A stretch of DNA of 64,000 nucleotides from Saprospiraceae bacterium (GCA_016706365.1 JADJJU010000009.1:1-64000); one strand, 5' to 3'; shown: positions 17,686 through 27,567, counted from the stretch's first letter. The notes: a model not told the origin generated them from the letters alone. Numbers and translations: made by a program.

Positions 17686-19849
17686 GTGTTAGTTTAGGTA
17701 ATTTGATTGTAAATTTAGTCCATTCTCCGGGTTCACTATCGACGGTAATATGACCTTTATGACTTTCAATTATTTTGTAAACTATAGATAGTCCCAGCCC
17801 GGTACCTTCTCCTACCGGTTTTGTTGTGTAAAATGGATCAAATATTCTGTTTCTGACATCTTCCGGAATTCCGGGGCCATTATCCATAAATTCAATTTCA
17901 ATATGATTCTCAAAATTTTTGGCATGTATAGTGATTTTTCCTCCTGAAACATTGCCGTATTTGCCTTTAAGAGCATACAGTGAATTTGACAAAATGTTCA
18001 TGAATACCTGGTTAAGTTTGCCCGGATAACAATCGATTTCAGGCAACTCATCGTAATATTTCGTGATTTCAATCACTCCCCCCATTGCACTATTTAACAA
18101 TACCAACGTTGAGTCAATACCTTCATGAACAAAAGCTTTTTTCAAATCCTGCTCATCGAGCCTTGAAAAATTTCTTAAGCTTTTTACGATCTCTACAGTT
18201 CTGTTAGCTCCTTCTGCCATTCCTTTCAGAAGCATAGTAATTTCTTCATTCAGATAATCAAATTCAAGCTCTTCTTTCATTTTATCAATCTCCGCAACTA
18301 CATCTGCAGGAGCCTTCTGATCATATGCAGCAATGATACTAAGCAAATCATCAACATCCCTTTTCAAAGGTTTGATATTGGAACTGACAAAGTTGATTGG
18401 GTTATTGATTTCATGAGCGACACCTGCTGTCAATTGTCCGAGGGATGCCATTTTTTCAGCTTCGACGAGTTGAGTCTGCGTTTCTCTCAGGTTATTTAAG
18501 GTGTATTCAAGGTCTAAGTTTGCATGGCTCAATTCTTTTGTGCGCTCCTCAACTTTTGTTTCCAAAATTACATTTTGCTCACGGATGATTCTTTCGTTTT
18601 CAGTCGAGATCATCAATGCTTCAGCCTGGGATTTCTCTTTTTCTCTTTTGAGAATATTGATTCTGTCAGCTAACGCAACAGAAAGCAGTACAGCTTCCAA
18701 TGCTGAGCCTATTTGCAGAGAATTATCTGTGAGGAGATTGAATGTGAAAAACCCAAAATTTCTCAATACAAAAACGATGATTCCGGCTATAAAGAATATC
18801 CAGGCAAAAAGGAAAAACCGGGCACTTCTGTCTTTCTTCCAAAGGGCCAGATAGCTCGAAAATCCAAGAGCGAATATTCCTATTGTCAGTCCTCCGAAAT
18901 CCAGAAACCAATAACTGGCCAGTGGAAAACCGAGTAGCATAGAAATGATTGCGGATGCATATATGAGATAATAGATGTTCAGGATCTTATTAATCAAGGG
19001 CAATTTCTCCTTCAACTGTAAGAAATTCTGAGTGAAACCAATAGCTCCAAAGCCCGCAATTCCGGAAAAGAAAACAATACTAAACTGATGAAAATCCGGC
19101 ATCGTAGGCCAGAGTAATATTCTCAGGTATCCTGCAAGCCCTGCTTGTGCCAATCCAAAGAAGAGTATATAAATAACATAGTATAAATAGCTGTTATCCT
19201 TGATGGTAATGAAAAGAAAAAAGTTGTAGAAAAACATGACCAGCATGATACCGAAATAGATACCAAAGAATAAGTTGAGCCGATAGTTGCTATTATTAAT
19301 AGAATCATCTGTTCCAATCCTGATGGGGACTACAATGTTTTCCTTAGAATACACTTTAAACATAAACTGATAAATACTGTCCTTTGGAAATTCCAGCTGA
19401 AATCTTGGATTATTGTGGATAATTTGACCTTTCACCGGAGCGATCCAGTCACCCTGGACTCCCAGAAGTACAGCTCTGTCTCCGGAAATTCGATACAAGG
19501 AAATGCTGTCTACCTGAGCATTTAAAACTTCAAGAATCAGATTGCTCTGATTGGTCTGATTTTGGATGGCTATATTTATCCAGACAGGTTTTTTGACAAA
19601 GGGAAGTGAAACTGCTTCGCTTGTGTTTACACTGAAATTACAGGAATTGAGCACCTCAATGGGAGTCATGCTTTCATCAGCATCGTAACAAACCCTTGTC
19701 TTTTGGCTGATCATGGTATTGATGCGATCCTGATTCAGTACAAAAAACGGGGTATCATCTGAGATGGTTTGGCCAAATGCAAACATTGCCTGCATGTAAA
19801 ACCAACACAAAAGAATTGTTGATTTAAAGTTTAGGCAATTTAAATTCAT
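17669..19849 (-). CDS. 7TM-DISM sensor histidine kinase
   Basis: A 726-residue membrane sensor. The signal-peptide region is at 1-27, then an extracellular DISMED2-type beta-sandwich (about 30-175), seven membrane spans (about 190-395), and a coiled coil (about 400-465). The HisKA domain has H479 in GVAHEINNPINF, and the HATPase has DNGPGIP and GTGLGLSI. 7TM-DISM receptors are thought to sense extracellular small ligands, possibly carbohydrates or nucleosides. It overlaps the acyltransferase gene upstream by 26 bases and the hybrid kinase downstream by 17 bases, so all belong to one transcript. The ligand is unknown; the linked biosynthetic-looking genes make a cognate product an attractive hypothesis. 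Confidence 0.88.
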   Translation of the reverse strand: MNLNCLNFKSTILLCWFYMQAMFAFGQTISDDTPFFVLNQDRINTMISQKTRVCYDADESMTPIEVLNSCNFSVNTSEAVSLPFVKKPVWINIAIQNQTNQSNLILEVLNAQVDSISLYRISGDRAVLLGVQGDWIAPVKGQIIHNNPRFQLEFPKDSIYQFMFKVYSKENIVVPIRIGTDDSINNSNYRLNLFFGIYFGIMLVMFFYNFFLFITIKDNSYLYYVIYILFFGLAQAGLAGYLRILLWPTMPDFHQFSIVFFSGIAGFGAIGFTQNFLQLKEKLPLINKILNIYYLIYASAIISMLLGFPLASYWFLDFGGLTIGIFALGFSSYLALWKKDRSARFFLFAWIFFIAGIIVFVLRNFGFFTFNLLTDNSLQIGSALEAVLLSVALADRINILKREKEKSQAEALMISTENERIIREQNVILETKVEERTKELSHANLDLEYTLNNLRETQTQLVEAEKMASLGQLTAGVAHEINNPINFVSSNIKPLKRDVDDLLSIIAAYDQKAPADVVAEIDKMKEELEFDYLNEEITMLLKGMAEGANRTVEIVKSLRNFSRLDEQDLKKAFVHEGIDSTLVLLNSAMGGVIEITKYYDELPEIDCYPGKLNQVFMNILSNSLYALKGKYGNVSGGKITIHAKNFENHIEIEFMDNGPGIPEDVRNRIFDPFYTTKPVGEGTGLGLSIVYKIIESHKGHITVDSEPGEWTKFTIKLPKLTHDNIS

Positions 19850-20576
19850 GAGTACTCACATTATGTAACTTTAGGTCGTATTCGATTTCAACTTCGAAGT
19901 TGCGACCGGGAATTTTTTCCAACATGACAGTATGAAGATTCTTTCTGAGATACAAAATGGAATCTCTTTCATATTCGTCAGCATCCTCAAGTGTCTCCGT
20001 ATTTTTAAGCAATACCACTGTAGCCAGAAGGTCAAGTTTAGGATAATAAAATGTACCCTCGTTACCGACCTCATCATAAATAACGCATCCGACTTTATTT
20101 GCAAATCTAACAGTGGTAGGCGCGCAAAGTGCAAAAATAGACTTTATTCCGACTTGCTCAGAAATAACTACTCCTGCTTTTGTGGCAAAGAAAGCTCCGA
20201 CCCCCATTCCGGCCACTTCTCTTGAGTTCCAAAGTCCGCATAATTCACTGGTCCCATCATTTGTCAGGTTGTCAACTATGGAGTAAATTTTAGGGTCCAT
20301 GTACCCTGTAGCATCCTCTATTGGTAGCGGAGTCCTCCTGTCAGCTGCCTGAATACGGGCGCCCCCATAAACTTTACTTCTGTCCAATGATTCTACTACT
20401 ATTGTAAATGAAGAAGAATTATACATCCAATCATGATTGGAAGAAGTCACTTTTTTTATTCCTATTAATTCAAGAACTCGTGCATGTCCTTCAATAAACT
20501 TAATACAAGTCTCCGGATCGTCAGTTGATCTGAAAGCTCTAAGTCTTATTTTTGGTACCGGTGCGCTTGCGGACAT
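19824..20576 (-). CDS. GNAT-like (N-acyltransferase fold) protein of a signalling operon
   Basis: A 250-residue soluble protein. The stretch about 114-166 (SELCGLWNSREVAGMGVGAFF, VVISEQVGIKSIFALCAP, VRFANKVGC) has the strand-helix-strand arrangement of a GNAT or autoinducer-synthase-like fold, including a Gly-rich AcCoA-loop-like segment. The recognisable LuxI catalytic pattern is not complete, so I do not call it a homoserine-lactone synthase. It starts 9 bases after the E1-like gene stop and overlaps the sensor kinase. I infer an acyl-transfer role on a small metabolite; the fold call itself is moderate. Confidence 0.55.
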   Translation of the reverse strand: MSASAPVPKIRLRAFRSTDDPETCIKFIEGHARVLELIGIKKVTSSNHDWMYNSSSFTIVVESLDRSKVYGGARIQAADRRTPLPIEDATGYMDPKIYSIVDNLTNDGTSELCGLWNSREVAGMGVGAFFATKAGVVISEQVGIKSIFALCAPTTVRFANKVGCVIYDEVGNEGTFYYPKLDLLATVVLLKNTETLEDADEYERDSILYLRKNLHTVMLEKIPGRNFEVEIEYDLKLHNVSTHEFKLPKL

Positions 20577-20585
20577 AATTGTAAT

Positions 20586-21681
20586 TTAAATCAATTGATT
20601 TAGATCTACAAAATATCGTCCGGATTCTTTATGCTTATCCAGGAAAATTCGTCTGCCTATGTCTGCACATAAGGCTCCTCCAAGTACCACTGAAGAAGCC
20701 AACTGAGGCCATGTGCTTATAGATCTGCCTATTTCAGAAAATGAATATTTTGCTTCGGATGAAGCGGCTTCAAAGTCAAGAATGGATAAAAGAATTTTTA
20801 TTCTGTCTGCCGGGTTCTTGAAATCCATTTCATTTAAATCCAGATGCTCCAGACGACCATGAATAATAGGTCTTCCCGGCTCCAGATCAAACCTCTCAAT
20901 ATCCAACTGACCCCTGTCACTCGTGTCCATCACCACCGGAATCATGTACTCTTTTGCTTTCTGGCGAATCATAATTTTCATCTCCATGCTATCACACTCA
21001 TCAAAAATTAGATCTGCCTTCAGATCTCCTGTGCATAATAAAGGAAGATTGTTTTCATGTAATCCATCTTCCCAGATAAGGATATCAAGGTATGGATCAA
21101 TCTCTGCGATCTCTCTGGCTGCTATGATTACTTTCGGTACTTCTAAATTGTGAATGCCTGTTCGAATCCGATTAAGATTGCTCAAATCCAGGGTATCGAA
21201 ATCAATCAAAATAAACCTGCCTGCAATTCTTTCTGATGCACATGTCAGGGCTACACTTTGTCCGACAGACAATCCTACAATTGCAATTGTTTTTGTGGAA
21301 AGAATTGCCTGTTCATCAGCTGTTATTTTATACTTATTTCTATTTGTACGAAGTTCAATGAAATCCTCTTTTTCAATGTGTGGACTACCCGATTTTGCCA
21401 GGGATAATAAATCCAGCTGCCCTGCACCCACATGTTTTCAGGTGAAACGATTTTATTAAATTCCTGCTCCAAATTCTCCGGAGTCCAGCGAATTGTTGCA
21501 TTTCTGCTTTTAATTAAGTCTTTTAATTGAGTGGAGTATGTATCAGCAACTTGCAGCTGAGGATCTTTTCGAATCAATTCAGAAAATGAACTGATATCAT
21601 CTTTTTGTCCAAAGAATAAATAATTGGCTTCCAGGATAACCTGTCAGATTGTCCAGCCCTCTGCTTCAATATATGCTCCAT
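20586..21681 (-). CDS. E1/ThiF-like adenylating enzyme, Rv1355c-like, two frameshifts
   Basis: The composite protein is about 365 residues. N-terminal part: MEHILKQRAGQSDRLSWKP, then DDISSFSELIRKDPQL, TYSTQLKDLIKSRN and SWIYYPWQNRVVHTL. Then the Rossmann/adenylation core: KEDFIELRTNRNKYKIT, IAIVGLSVGQSVA, LIDFDTLDLSNLNRIRTGI, PKVIIAAREIAEIDPYL, and the late motif TWPQLASSVVLGGA. Frames must be joined near 21600 and 21380, each needing one extra base. It resembles the Rv1355c family, but that family normally continues into a nitroreductase-like domain that is absent here. Members probably adenylate a carboxylate as ThiF/MoeB do. First gene of the signalling operon. Substrate unknown. Confidence 0.7.
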
Positions 21682-22157
21682 GTTAAGTTAATATACCGCG
21701 AACAAAATCTAAAACTAAAGGAACGCATAAGGTTGTCAATTTCCATTCCCCGATATCATAATTACAGTTTTCATGCCAAATATAATTGTTGGCTATAAAT
21801 TCTGTTCCAAAGATAATTTAATTGTACAAATAAGGGAATTATCTAATATGTATAATTCTGTTTTTTATTAATTCTGTAGTCTTTATTCAAAAGTGAAACA
21901 AACATTTTTCGCTTGATTCTTTATGCAAGAAAACCATTTAATTTAATTACTACAGTGAATATAGCCTTGATATTTGTTTAAATATTATCAGTGTGATTTA
22001 TGTAATTGATTGCTGATTTTACTCCGGTATCATTTACAGATTTCATGGCCTACATGAAAGATTTATTTCATACATAATTGCTTTATTTCAAAATTATTCT
22101 CTATGTTCGTGAGAGTTTTAAGAGTGAAAGTATAAATAGCCGGTACATAAGATATAT
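21682..22157. other. divergent intergenic region between two signalling units
   Basis: 476 A/T-rich bases contain no credible gene. They must hold the promoter of the E1-GNAT-kinase operon (minus) and of the lone receiver (plus). A TTTCATG/CATGAAA 7-bp inverted repeat (22041-22058) is the only clear symmetric element and could be an operator. No full TTTG/TAnnTTTG pair stood out. Confidence 0.4.
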
Positions 22158-22625
22158 ATGTCTGAAGCAAAGCCTATTCGGATATTGTATGTAGATGATG
22201 AGATGAATAATCTCGTATCTATGAAGGCTACTTTCCGGCATGATTTCAAGATATATACTGCCATCTCAGGAATGGAAGGTCTTGAGTTTTTAAAGAAAGA
22301 ACAGGTAGATATCATTATCACCGATCAAAGGATGCCTGAGATGACAGGAGTGGAGTTTTTGGAACAGGTGATCAAACTCTATCCCGATCCTGTCAGAATC
22401 TTATTGACCGGCTATACTGACCTTCAGGCCGTAATCGATGCAGTTAATAAAGGGAAAATTTATTATTATCTTAATAAGCCCTGGGACCCTCAGCAATTAA
22501 AAACTACCATTCAAAATGGATATGAGATTTATCAACTCAGGGAGGAAAATTTAAACTTGATCAAAGAATTGGAAAGAGTAAATGAACAGTTAGGATTTTT
22601 GCTTAGGCAAAAACTGCTTTCATAA
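22158..22625 (+). CDS. response regulator receiver protein with helical tail
   Basis: 155 residues: a receiver domain (D13-D14 pocket, D56 in IITDQRMPEMTG, T84 in ILLTGYTD, K107 in YYLNKPWD) and a short C-terminal helix (REENLNLIKELERVNEQLG). Its motifs DQRMP, PDPxRILLTGxxDxQAVIDAxNKG and KPW also occur in the receiver of the hybrid kinase at 16591-17685, so the two are probably paralogues. A kinase or cyclase domain normally follows such receivers, but here the frame simply ends. The SLC13 transporter gene starts 63 bases later. It may serve as an alternative phosphoacceptor for the divergent kinase operon. Confidence 0.85.
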   Translation: MSEAKPIRILYVDDEMNNLVSMKATFRHDFKIYTAISGMEGLEFLKKEQVDIIITDQRMPEMTGVEFLEQVIKLYPDPVRILLTGYTDLQAVIDAVNKGKIYYYLNKPWDPQQLKTTIQNGYEIYQLREENLNLIKELERVNEQLGFLLRQKLLS

Positions 22626-22688
22626 GACCAATTATTCAAAAACCCGCAACCCAAAGTATCCACATTATTTAAATTATAAGAGAAATAC

Positions 22689-24143
22689 ATGCAGCAATTC
22701 CTGGGTATACATCGCGGATATTTCACCTTGATTTTTGCAATTCTCTTGTGTCTTTTCTTTCAGTTCTACAGCCCACCTGATGATTTTCCGCCATTGGGCT
22801 GGAAGTTGTTGGGAATAACTTTTATGATGATCATTTTCTGGATTAGCGAATGGGTTCCTTTTGCAGTTACAGCTTTAATTCCATTGCTATTATTTCCCGT
22901 TTGTGGGATCGCCAGTCTAAAGGAAGCTGCTGTTCAATATGCCAATCCTGTTATATTTCTTTTTCTTGGAGGCTTCCTAATTGCTATATCTTTGGAAAAA
23001 ACTGATCTTCACAAGCGAATAGCGCTGAATATTATAAAGAGGACAGGAAGTTCTTTCACCGGGGTGCTGCTTGGATTTATGTTGGCGACAGCTTTACTGA
23101 GTATGTGGATGAGTAATACAGCTACTACAGTAATGATGATGGCAATAGCTGTGCCTGCGATTAAAACAATTTTTAGCCAGGATGAAAATCCTGCACATCG
23201 CACTCAATTTGCCACCTTTCTATTGTTGAGTATTGCATATTGTTCCAGTATTGGAGGAATAGCTACAATCATAGGGACTCCAACTAATGCAGTATTATAT
23301 GGACTCCTGGAGTCCACAAAAGGTATTGAACTTGGGTTTGTACAATGGATAGGATATGCGCTTCCCATTGCTGTGTTAATGTTTCTTTTTTTATATTTTT
23401 ATTATCGTGCCAAGTTAAAGCCACTTAATAATCGGGCTGACAGCCCTCTCATTAAAGCAATGGCGGAGCAACCACTTAAAGAACTGGGTAAGCTTAACAA
23501 AGCGCAAAAAATTGTCGGTGTAATATTCCTTCTTATAGTTTTCTTGTGGATATTCCGATCATTAATCAATGACCTGTTCGGTACAAAAGTGCTGGATGAC
23601 ACTGTAATTGCATTACTTGGAGGAGTTTTGCCGTTTCTTATTCCCGTTAAATTTGGCACAAAGTCCTTTATCGTTAAATGGGAAGATACCTTACATCTCC
23701 CCTGGAATATCCTTTTATTATTTGGTGGAGGATTAAGTCTGGCTGCGGCGATGGAATCCACCGGCTTGGTAAACTGGGCTGCAAATTGGATGGTAAATTC
23801 TTCCGGCTCATCATTGATATTAATGTCAATTTTGCTACCGGCCTTGATGCTATTCCTAACTGAATTAATGGGAAATGTCGCATTGGCATCTCTTTTTCTT
23901 CCATTAACAATTCAAATATCTACTTTGCTTGGAGTACCTGTTGAATACTTTGCTTTTCCTGCAACTATTGCAGCAAGTTTTGCATTTATGTTGCCTATTT
24001 CGACACCCCCCAATGCCATTGTCTACGGCTTAGGTTATTTCAGTATTAATCAAATGATAAAGGGCGGGTTTTGGCTAAATATCGTCGGTTTGATAATCGT
24101 TTGCCTTTACAATTATGTTTACTTTTTTGTTTTTAAAATGTGA
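22689..24143 (+). CDS. SLC13/DASS family sodium-anion symporter
   Basis: A 484-residue membrane protein with roughly 11-12 hydrophobic segments. Family motifs are the first SNT signature MSNTATTVMM (about residues 140), GTPTNAVLYG in the first half, and TELMGNVALASLFLPLT followed by STPPNAIVYG in the inverted second half. These sites bind Na+ and the substrate carboxylate. DASS carriers import di- or tricarboxylates, or sulfate in some branches. The exact substrate cannot be read from sequence. Its position 63 bases after a receiver gene suggests possible co-transcription. Confidence 0.87.
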   Translation: MQQFLGIHRGYFTLIFAILLCLFFQFYSPPDDFPPLGWKLLGITFMMIIFWISEWVPFAVTALIPLLLFPVCGIASLKEAAVQYANPVIFLFLGGFLIAISLEKTDLHKRIALNIIKRTGSSFTGVLLGFMLATALLSMWMSNTATTVMMMAIAVPAIKTIFSQDENPAHRTQFATFLLLSIAYCSSIGGIATIIGTPTNAVLYGLLESTKGIELGFVQWIGYALPIAVLMFLFLYFYYRAKLKPLNNRADSPLIKAMAEQPLKELGKLNKAQKIVGVIFLLIVFLWIFRSLINDLFGTKVLDDTVIALLGGVLPFLIPVKFGTKSFIVKWEDTLHLPWNILLLFGGGLSLAAAMESTGLVNWAANWMVNSSGSSLILMSILLPALMLFLTELMGNVALASLFLPLTIQISTLLGVPVEYFAFPATIAASFAFMLPISTPPNAIVYGLGYFSINQMIKGGFWLNIVGLIIVCLYNYVYFFVFKM

Positions 24144-24200
24144 AAATTTCAACACTTAACTTGCATCAGTGTTTAGCACATTGAGCTGTAATTAACTCCT

Positions 24201-24924
24201 ATGGCATTTTTTTATTACCTGATTTTATTAAACATCTCTGATTTCAGGAACAGACTTCAGAAACCTGCAATCTAATGCAGCGTCAAAACCAGTTTTATAT
24301 TACGTTTATGATCCTCTATGCGGCTGGTGCTATGGATTTTCGCCTGTTATTACCAAAATTCACGAAAACTGGAAAGAGAAAATTGACATTGAAGTCATTT
24401 CAGGAGGAATGATATTGGAAGATAGGGTAGGGCCCGTTTCAGAAGTGGCACCTTATATCAAAACTGCCTATAAACGAGTGGAAGAAAGTACCGGAGTCAA
24501 ATTTGGAGAAGCTTATCTGGCAGATTTGCTGGGTGAAGGAAAAACAATTATGAATTCCTGGTATCTCTGTGTAGCCGTGACTGTTTTTAAATCGTTTGAC
24601 AAACAGAATCAGGTTGCTTTTGCTTCGGCATTGCAGAAGGCTGTCTATTTTAATGGAATGGCACCTGAGGATACTGAAGGGATTGCAAAACTTGCCGGAA
24701 GCTTTGGACTGGATCCAAAAGCATTTAAAGAATCAATGGATTCTGAGGAAATGAAGTACGCAACAAAGCAGGAATTTCAGTTTGCACAAGACCTTAGCGC
24801 TACCGGTTTTCCAACACTTGTCATCAAAGTTGGGGAAGAATATTTCCTGATGGCCAGAGGTTATGTGAGCTATGAGGTTCTTTCTGAAAGGCTTGAAAAA
24901 GCTATGCAACCTGCTACAAAATAG
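24201..24924 (+). CDS. DsbA-family (FrnE-like) thioredoxin-fold protein, probable N-terminal frameshift
   Basis: The open frame ending at 24924 includes the active-site segment YVYDPLCGWCYGFSP (C-G-W-C), VISGGMILEDRVGP and the cis-proline region TGFPTLVIK. This is a complete FrnE-like DsbA fold of about 205 residues. The in-frame segment starts just after a stop near 24229 and has no usable start codon. An ATG at 24201 opens a hydrophobic segment (MAFFYYLILLNIS) in another frame, which a single indel near 24235 would join on as a signal peptide. The C-terminal part alone has an internal ATG at 24409, but starting there would lose the CxxC site. Likely an exported or cytoplasmic oxidoreductase; substrate unknown. 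Confidence 0.65.
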
Positions 24925-24986
24925 GCATTAGAAGAAAAATTTATTATATTGCATATTCACCATTTAATTACATAAATCAACACAAC

Positions 24987-25817
24987 ATGATGAAAAAATT
25001 ATTATTCATTCTACCGGCTCTGGTACTTTACGTATCATCCTCTGCACAATTGACATTACCTCAGCCAAGTTTGAAAGCAGTAGTAACTCAGACTGCGGGA
25101 CTTACGGATATCACGATTGATTACTCCAGCCCTGCTGTGAAAGGCAGAACGATCTGGGGAGGACTTCTGGATTATGATCAGGTTTGGAGAGCAGGCGCTA
25201 ATTCATCTACAAAGGTGACATTCAGCGAAGATGTAATGATTGATGGCAAGGATGTTAAAAAAGGAACTTACTCTGTATTTATTATTCCGAGAAACGGATC
25301 TGACTGGAGCTTTATTCTTAATAGTGTAGCTACAGCAGGAGAAGGCAACAGAAAAGATGCTGATGATGTAGTGAATGTAAAAGTAAAACCAACTGCAGTT
25401 CCTCATCGTGAGAGACTGGCTTACAGTGTGGTTGACTTTGATAATGACAAAGCTACTATCCAGATGGAATGGGAAAAAGTGAGAGTTTCTCTTCCTGTTA
25501 AATTAAATACAACTAAGCAGGCTGAAGCAAATCTTAACCGCCTTAACAATACATGGAGAGATTACAACAATGCTGCAAGATATGCACTGGAAGTAGGTAA
25601 CCACGACAAAGCCCTTGGCTATGTCAGCACATCCATTCAATTGACTGATCACTGGTGGAACAACTGGACAAAGGCTCAGGTATTGAATGCAATGGGTAAA
25701 AATAAAGAAGCTTACGAAGCTGCTTCCAAAGCTAAGAAAATGGGAGATGAAAACCCTGACGGATTCTTCTTCAAGGAAGATGTTGAAATGGCTTTAAAGA
25801 ACTGGAAGAAAATGTAA
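24987..25817 (+). CDS. DUF2911 domain-containing exported protein
   Basis: 276 residues. Signal peptide MMKKLLFILPALVLYVSSSAQ, then the DUF2911 domain (about 25-165) with DITIDYSSPAVKGRTIWGG, VWRAGANSSTKVTFS and GTYSVFIIP. A C-terminal helical region (about 180-275) resembles TPR repeats (NAARYALEVGNHDKALGYV, KAQVLNAMGKNKEAYEAASKA). The family is widespread in Bacteroidota and its function is unknown. Probably periplasmic. It is followed by a strong terminator. Confidence 0.87.
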   Translation: MMKKLLFILPALVLYVSSSAQLTLPQPSLKAVVTQTAGLTDITIDYSSPAVKGRTIWGGLLDYDQVWRAGANSSTKVTFSEDVMIDGKDVKKGTYSVFIIPRNGSDWSFILNSVATAGEGNRKDADDVVNVKVKPTAVPHRERLAYSVVDFDNDKATIQMEWEKVRVSLPVKLNTTKQAEANLNRLNNTWRDYNNAARYALEVGNHDKALGYVSTSIQLTDHWWNNWTKAQVLNAMGKNKEAYEAASKAKKMGDENPDGFFFKEDVEMALKNWKKM

Positions 25818-25845
25818 TTTGATCTGATACATTGAATTTCAAAAG

Positions 25846-25878
25846 GAGCAGCATAGCAATTATGTTGCTCTTTTTTTT
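25846..25878 (+). terminator. rho-independent terminator after the DUF2911 gene
   Basis: The 10-bp stem GAGCAGCATA (25846-25855) / TATGTTGCTC (25861-25870), with one G-T pair and a 5-base loop, is followed by eight T residues. Confidence 0.85.
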
Positions 25879-25935
25879 GCCTCGGGAGATAATTGGATTA
25901 AGGAGTGTGCTGATTATCAGGGTACTTTTTGGGGA

Positions 25936-25971
25936 TTTGTTAGGAGATAAAGGCTAATTTGGATATATTTG
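25936..25971 (+). promoter_or_regulatory. candidate promoter of the T9SS protein gene
   Basis: TTTG at 25936-25939 and TATATTTG at 25964-25971 are separated by 24 bases, slightly longer than the usual spacing. The start codon is 75 bases downstream. Confidence 0.4.
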
Positions 25972-26045
25972 AAATGAGTCATTGATGGATGATAGTACTT
26001 TCATGTGAAATCAAATTGTTCTACCAATCAGATTAATACAAGCGG

Positions 26046-27538
26046 ATGCCTGTTAAAACGGCTTTATTTTTAGTTTATACTCTATTCTTTACCTGTGAAT
26101 TTTGCTTCGCACAATCAGTCTATCTGAATAAAAATATTGATCAGCGAGGATCAGAAATAGCTTCAAATCTGATAGTGAAGGATTCCATACTTTTCCTGAC
26201 CGTATCTCATGGTGTAATATTGAATTTAGAGAATAGAAATACTCTGTACAAATTAAATGAAGATGGAAATTTGCAGGATAGCATTGTATTTCAATATGAC
26301 TCGATTATTTTTAATATTCGTGGTATACATGTAAATGCTATTTCAGGTGATGTACGTTTAGGGGGATCCATGTTAAAGAATAGAGATGAAGAGTACTGTG
26401 CATTCTTTTTGAAATATAGTTATACAACTAATGATTCAGAATTTATTAAGTATTGTGACGAATACCCTAAGTTGTTGAGAGATTTTAGATATATTAATCC
26501 TGAATATTATATTGGCGCAGGTATTATTTATATCAATGGATATAACCAGTTTTATCTTGTAAAGTACGACCAGGATGGTACCATTTTGTTTGAAAAAAAT
26601 TATGGTACCCCAGGCTATCAGGAAGCATGGTCAGTCGCCCAACTTCCAGACAGTGGTTATGTGATCGCAGGATGGGTAAGGCAGGGAAGTTCATTCGATT
26701 ATGATCTGATGTTGGTGCGTACTGACAAGGATGGGAATCAAAAATGGCTTAAGAAGTATGGTGGCCCCAACCATGATGGTGACGGCAATCATGTTCAGGT
26801 ATTGAAAAATGGCAATATCCTAATGTCTACCTGCCGACATGCCCTGTCCTCTACTCATTATGACTCCTGGTTGGCTATCATCAACCCTGCCAATGGTAAC
26901 ATCATCCTCGAAAAATACTATGTACAGGAGTGGAACAATTGTTTTTTTGCAAAACCCATTGAAATGGAAGATGGGGCCATTGTGATTGGTGGATACCGGG
27001 GTGTAGTGAATGAAGATAGCGCCAGGGTAATAAGATATGGATCTCTTACTAAAATTCATCCCAATGGCAATGTAGTTTGGGACAGACTTTTGTATTTCAA
27101 CCCACAAAACAATAATCGCATTCTGGGAATAACATCTGATCCTAAGGGCGGTTTCTGGGGCTATGGCTGGACTTATAACACCAACCAGGACGGTTGGCTG
27201 ATCAAGGTGGACAGCCTGGGATGTCCTTTTCCTGACTGTGACAGTATCAGCGTGAGTACCTGGGAAATATCGACAGAGGCAGGCATCAGTCTTCGAGCCT
27301 ATCCGAATCCAGCCTCAGAAAATGCCATCATACATTATCAGTTTAGTAAGCAAGTAGCATCACCTATGCTGGAGATTTTGATCTGCATGGTAAAATGATA
27401 GCCCGGCTACCCCTCAATGGGGAAACTCCTCAGGGAGATGTGTGGATGGATCTGAGCGACTGGGTTCCCGGCTTGTATGTGATGCGCATTGTGTCTAAGG
27501 GGCAAATTCTGGCGACTGGAAAGATGCTGAAGGGTTAA
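26046..27538 (+). CDS. T9SS type A sorting domain protein, one frameshift near the C-terminus
   Basis: The composite protein is about 497 residues. Signal peptide MPVKTALFLVYTLFFTCEFCFAQ is followed by a region of repeated blade-like motifs (GYVIAGWVRQGSSFDYDLMLVRTDKDGNQKW, GAIVIGGYRG, GGFWGYGWTYNTNQDGWLIKVDSLG). This is typical of secreted beta-propeller-like proteins in this phylum. A sorting tail begins with LRAYPNPASENAIIHY. At the T4 run 27376-27379 the frame is lost. One extra T restores IFDLHGKMIARLPLNG ... PGLYVMRIVSKGQ ... KMLKG, the proper end of the tail. Cell-surface or secreted; no catalytic residues recognised. Confidence 0.8.
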
Positions 27539-27567
27539 GAAAAAAACACTACATTTCTAGATAAACT

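Noticed and set aside
19824..20576. LuxI-type homoserine lactone synthase
   Set aside because: The fold may be similar, but the conserved LuxI residues are not all visible and no LuxR-type receptor is nearby.
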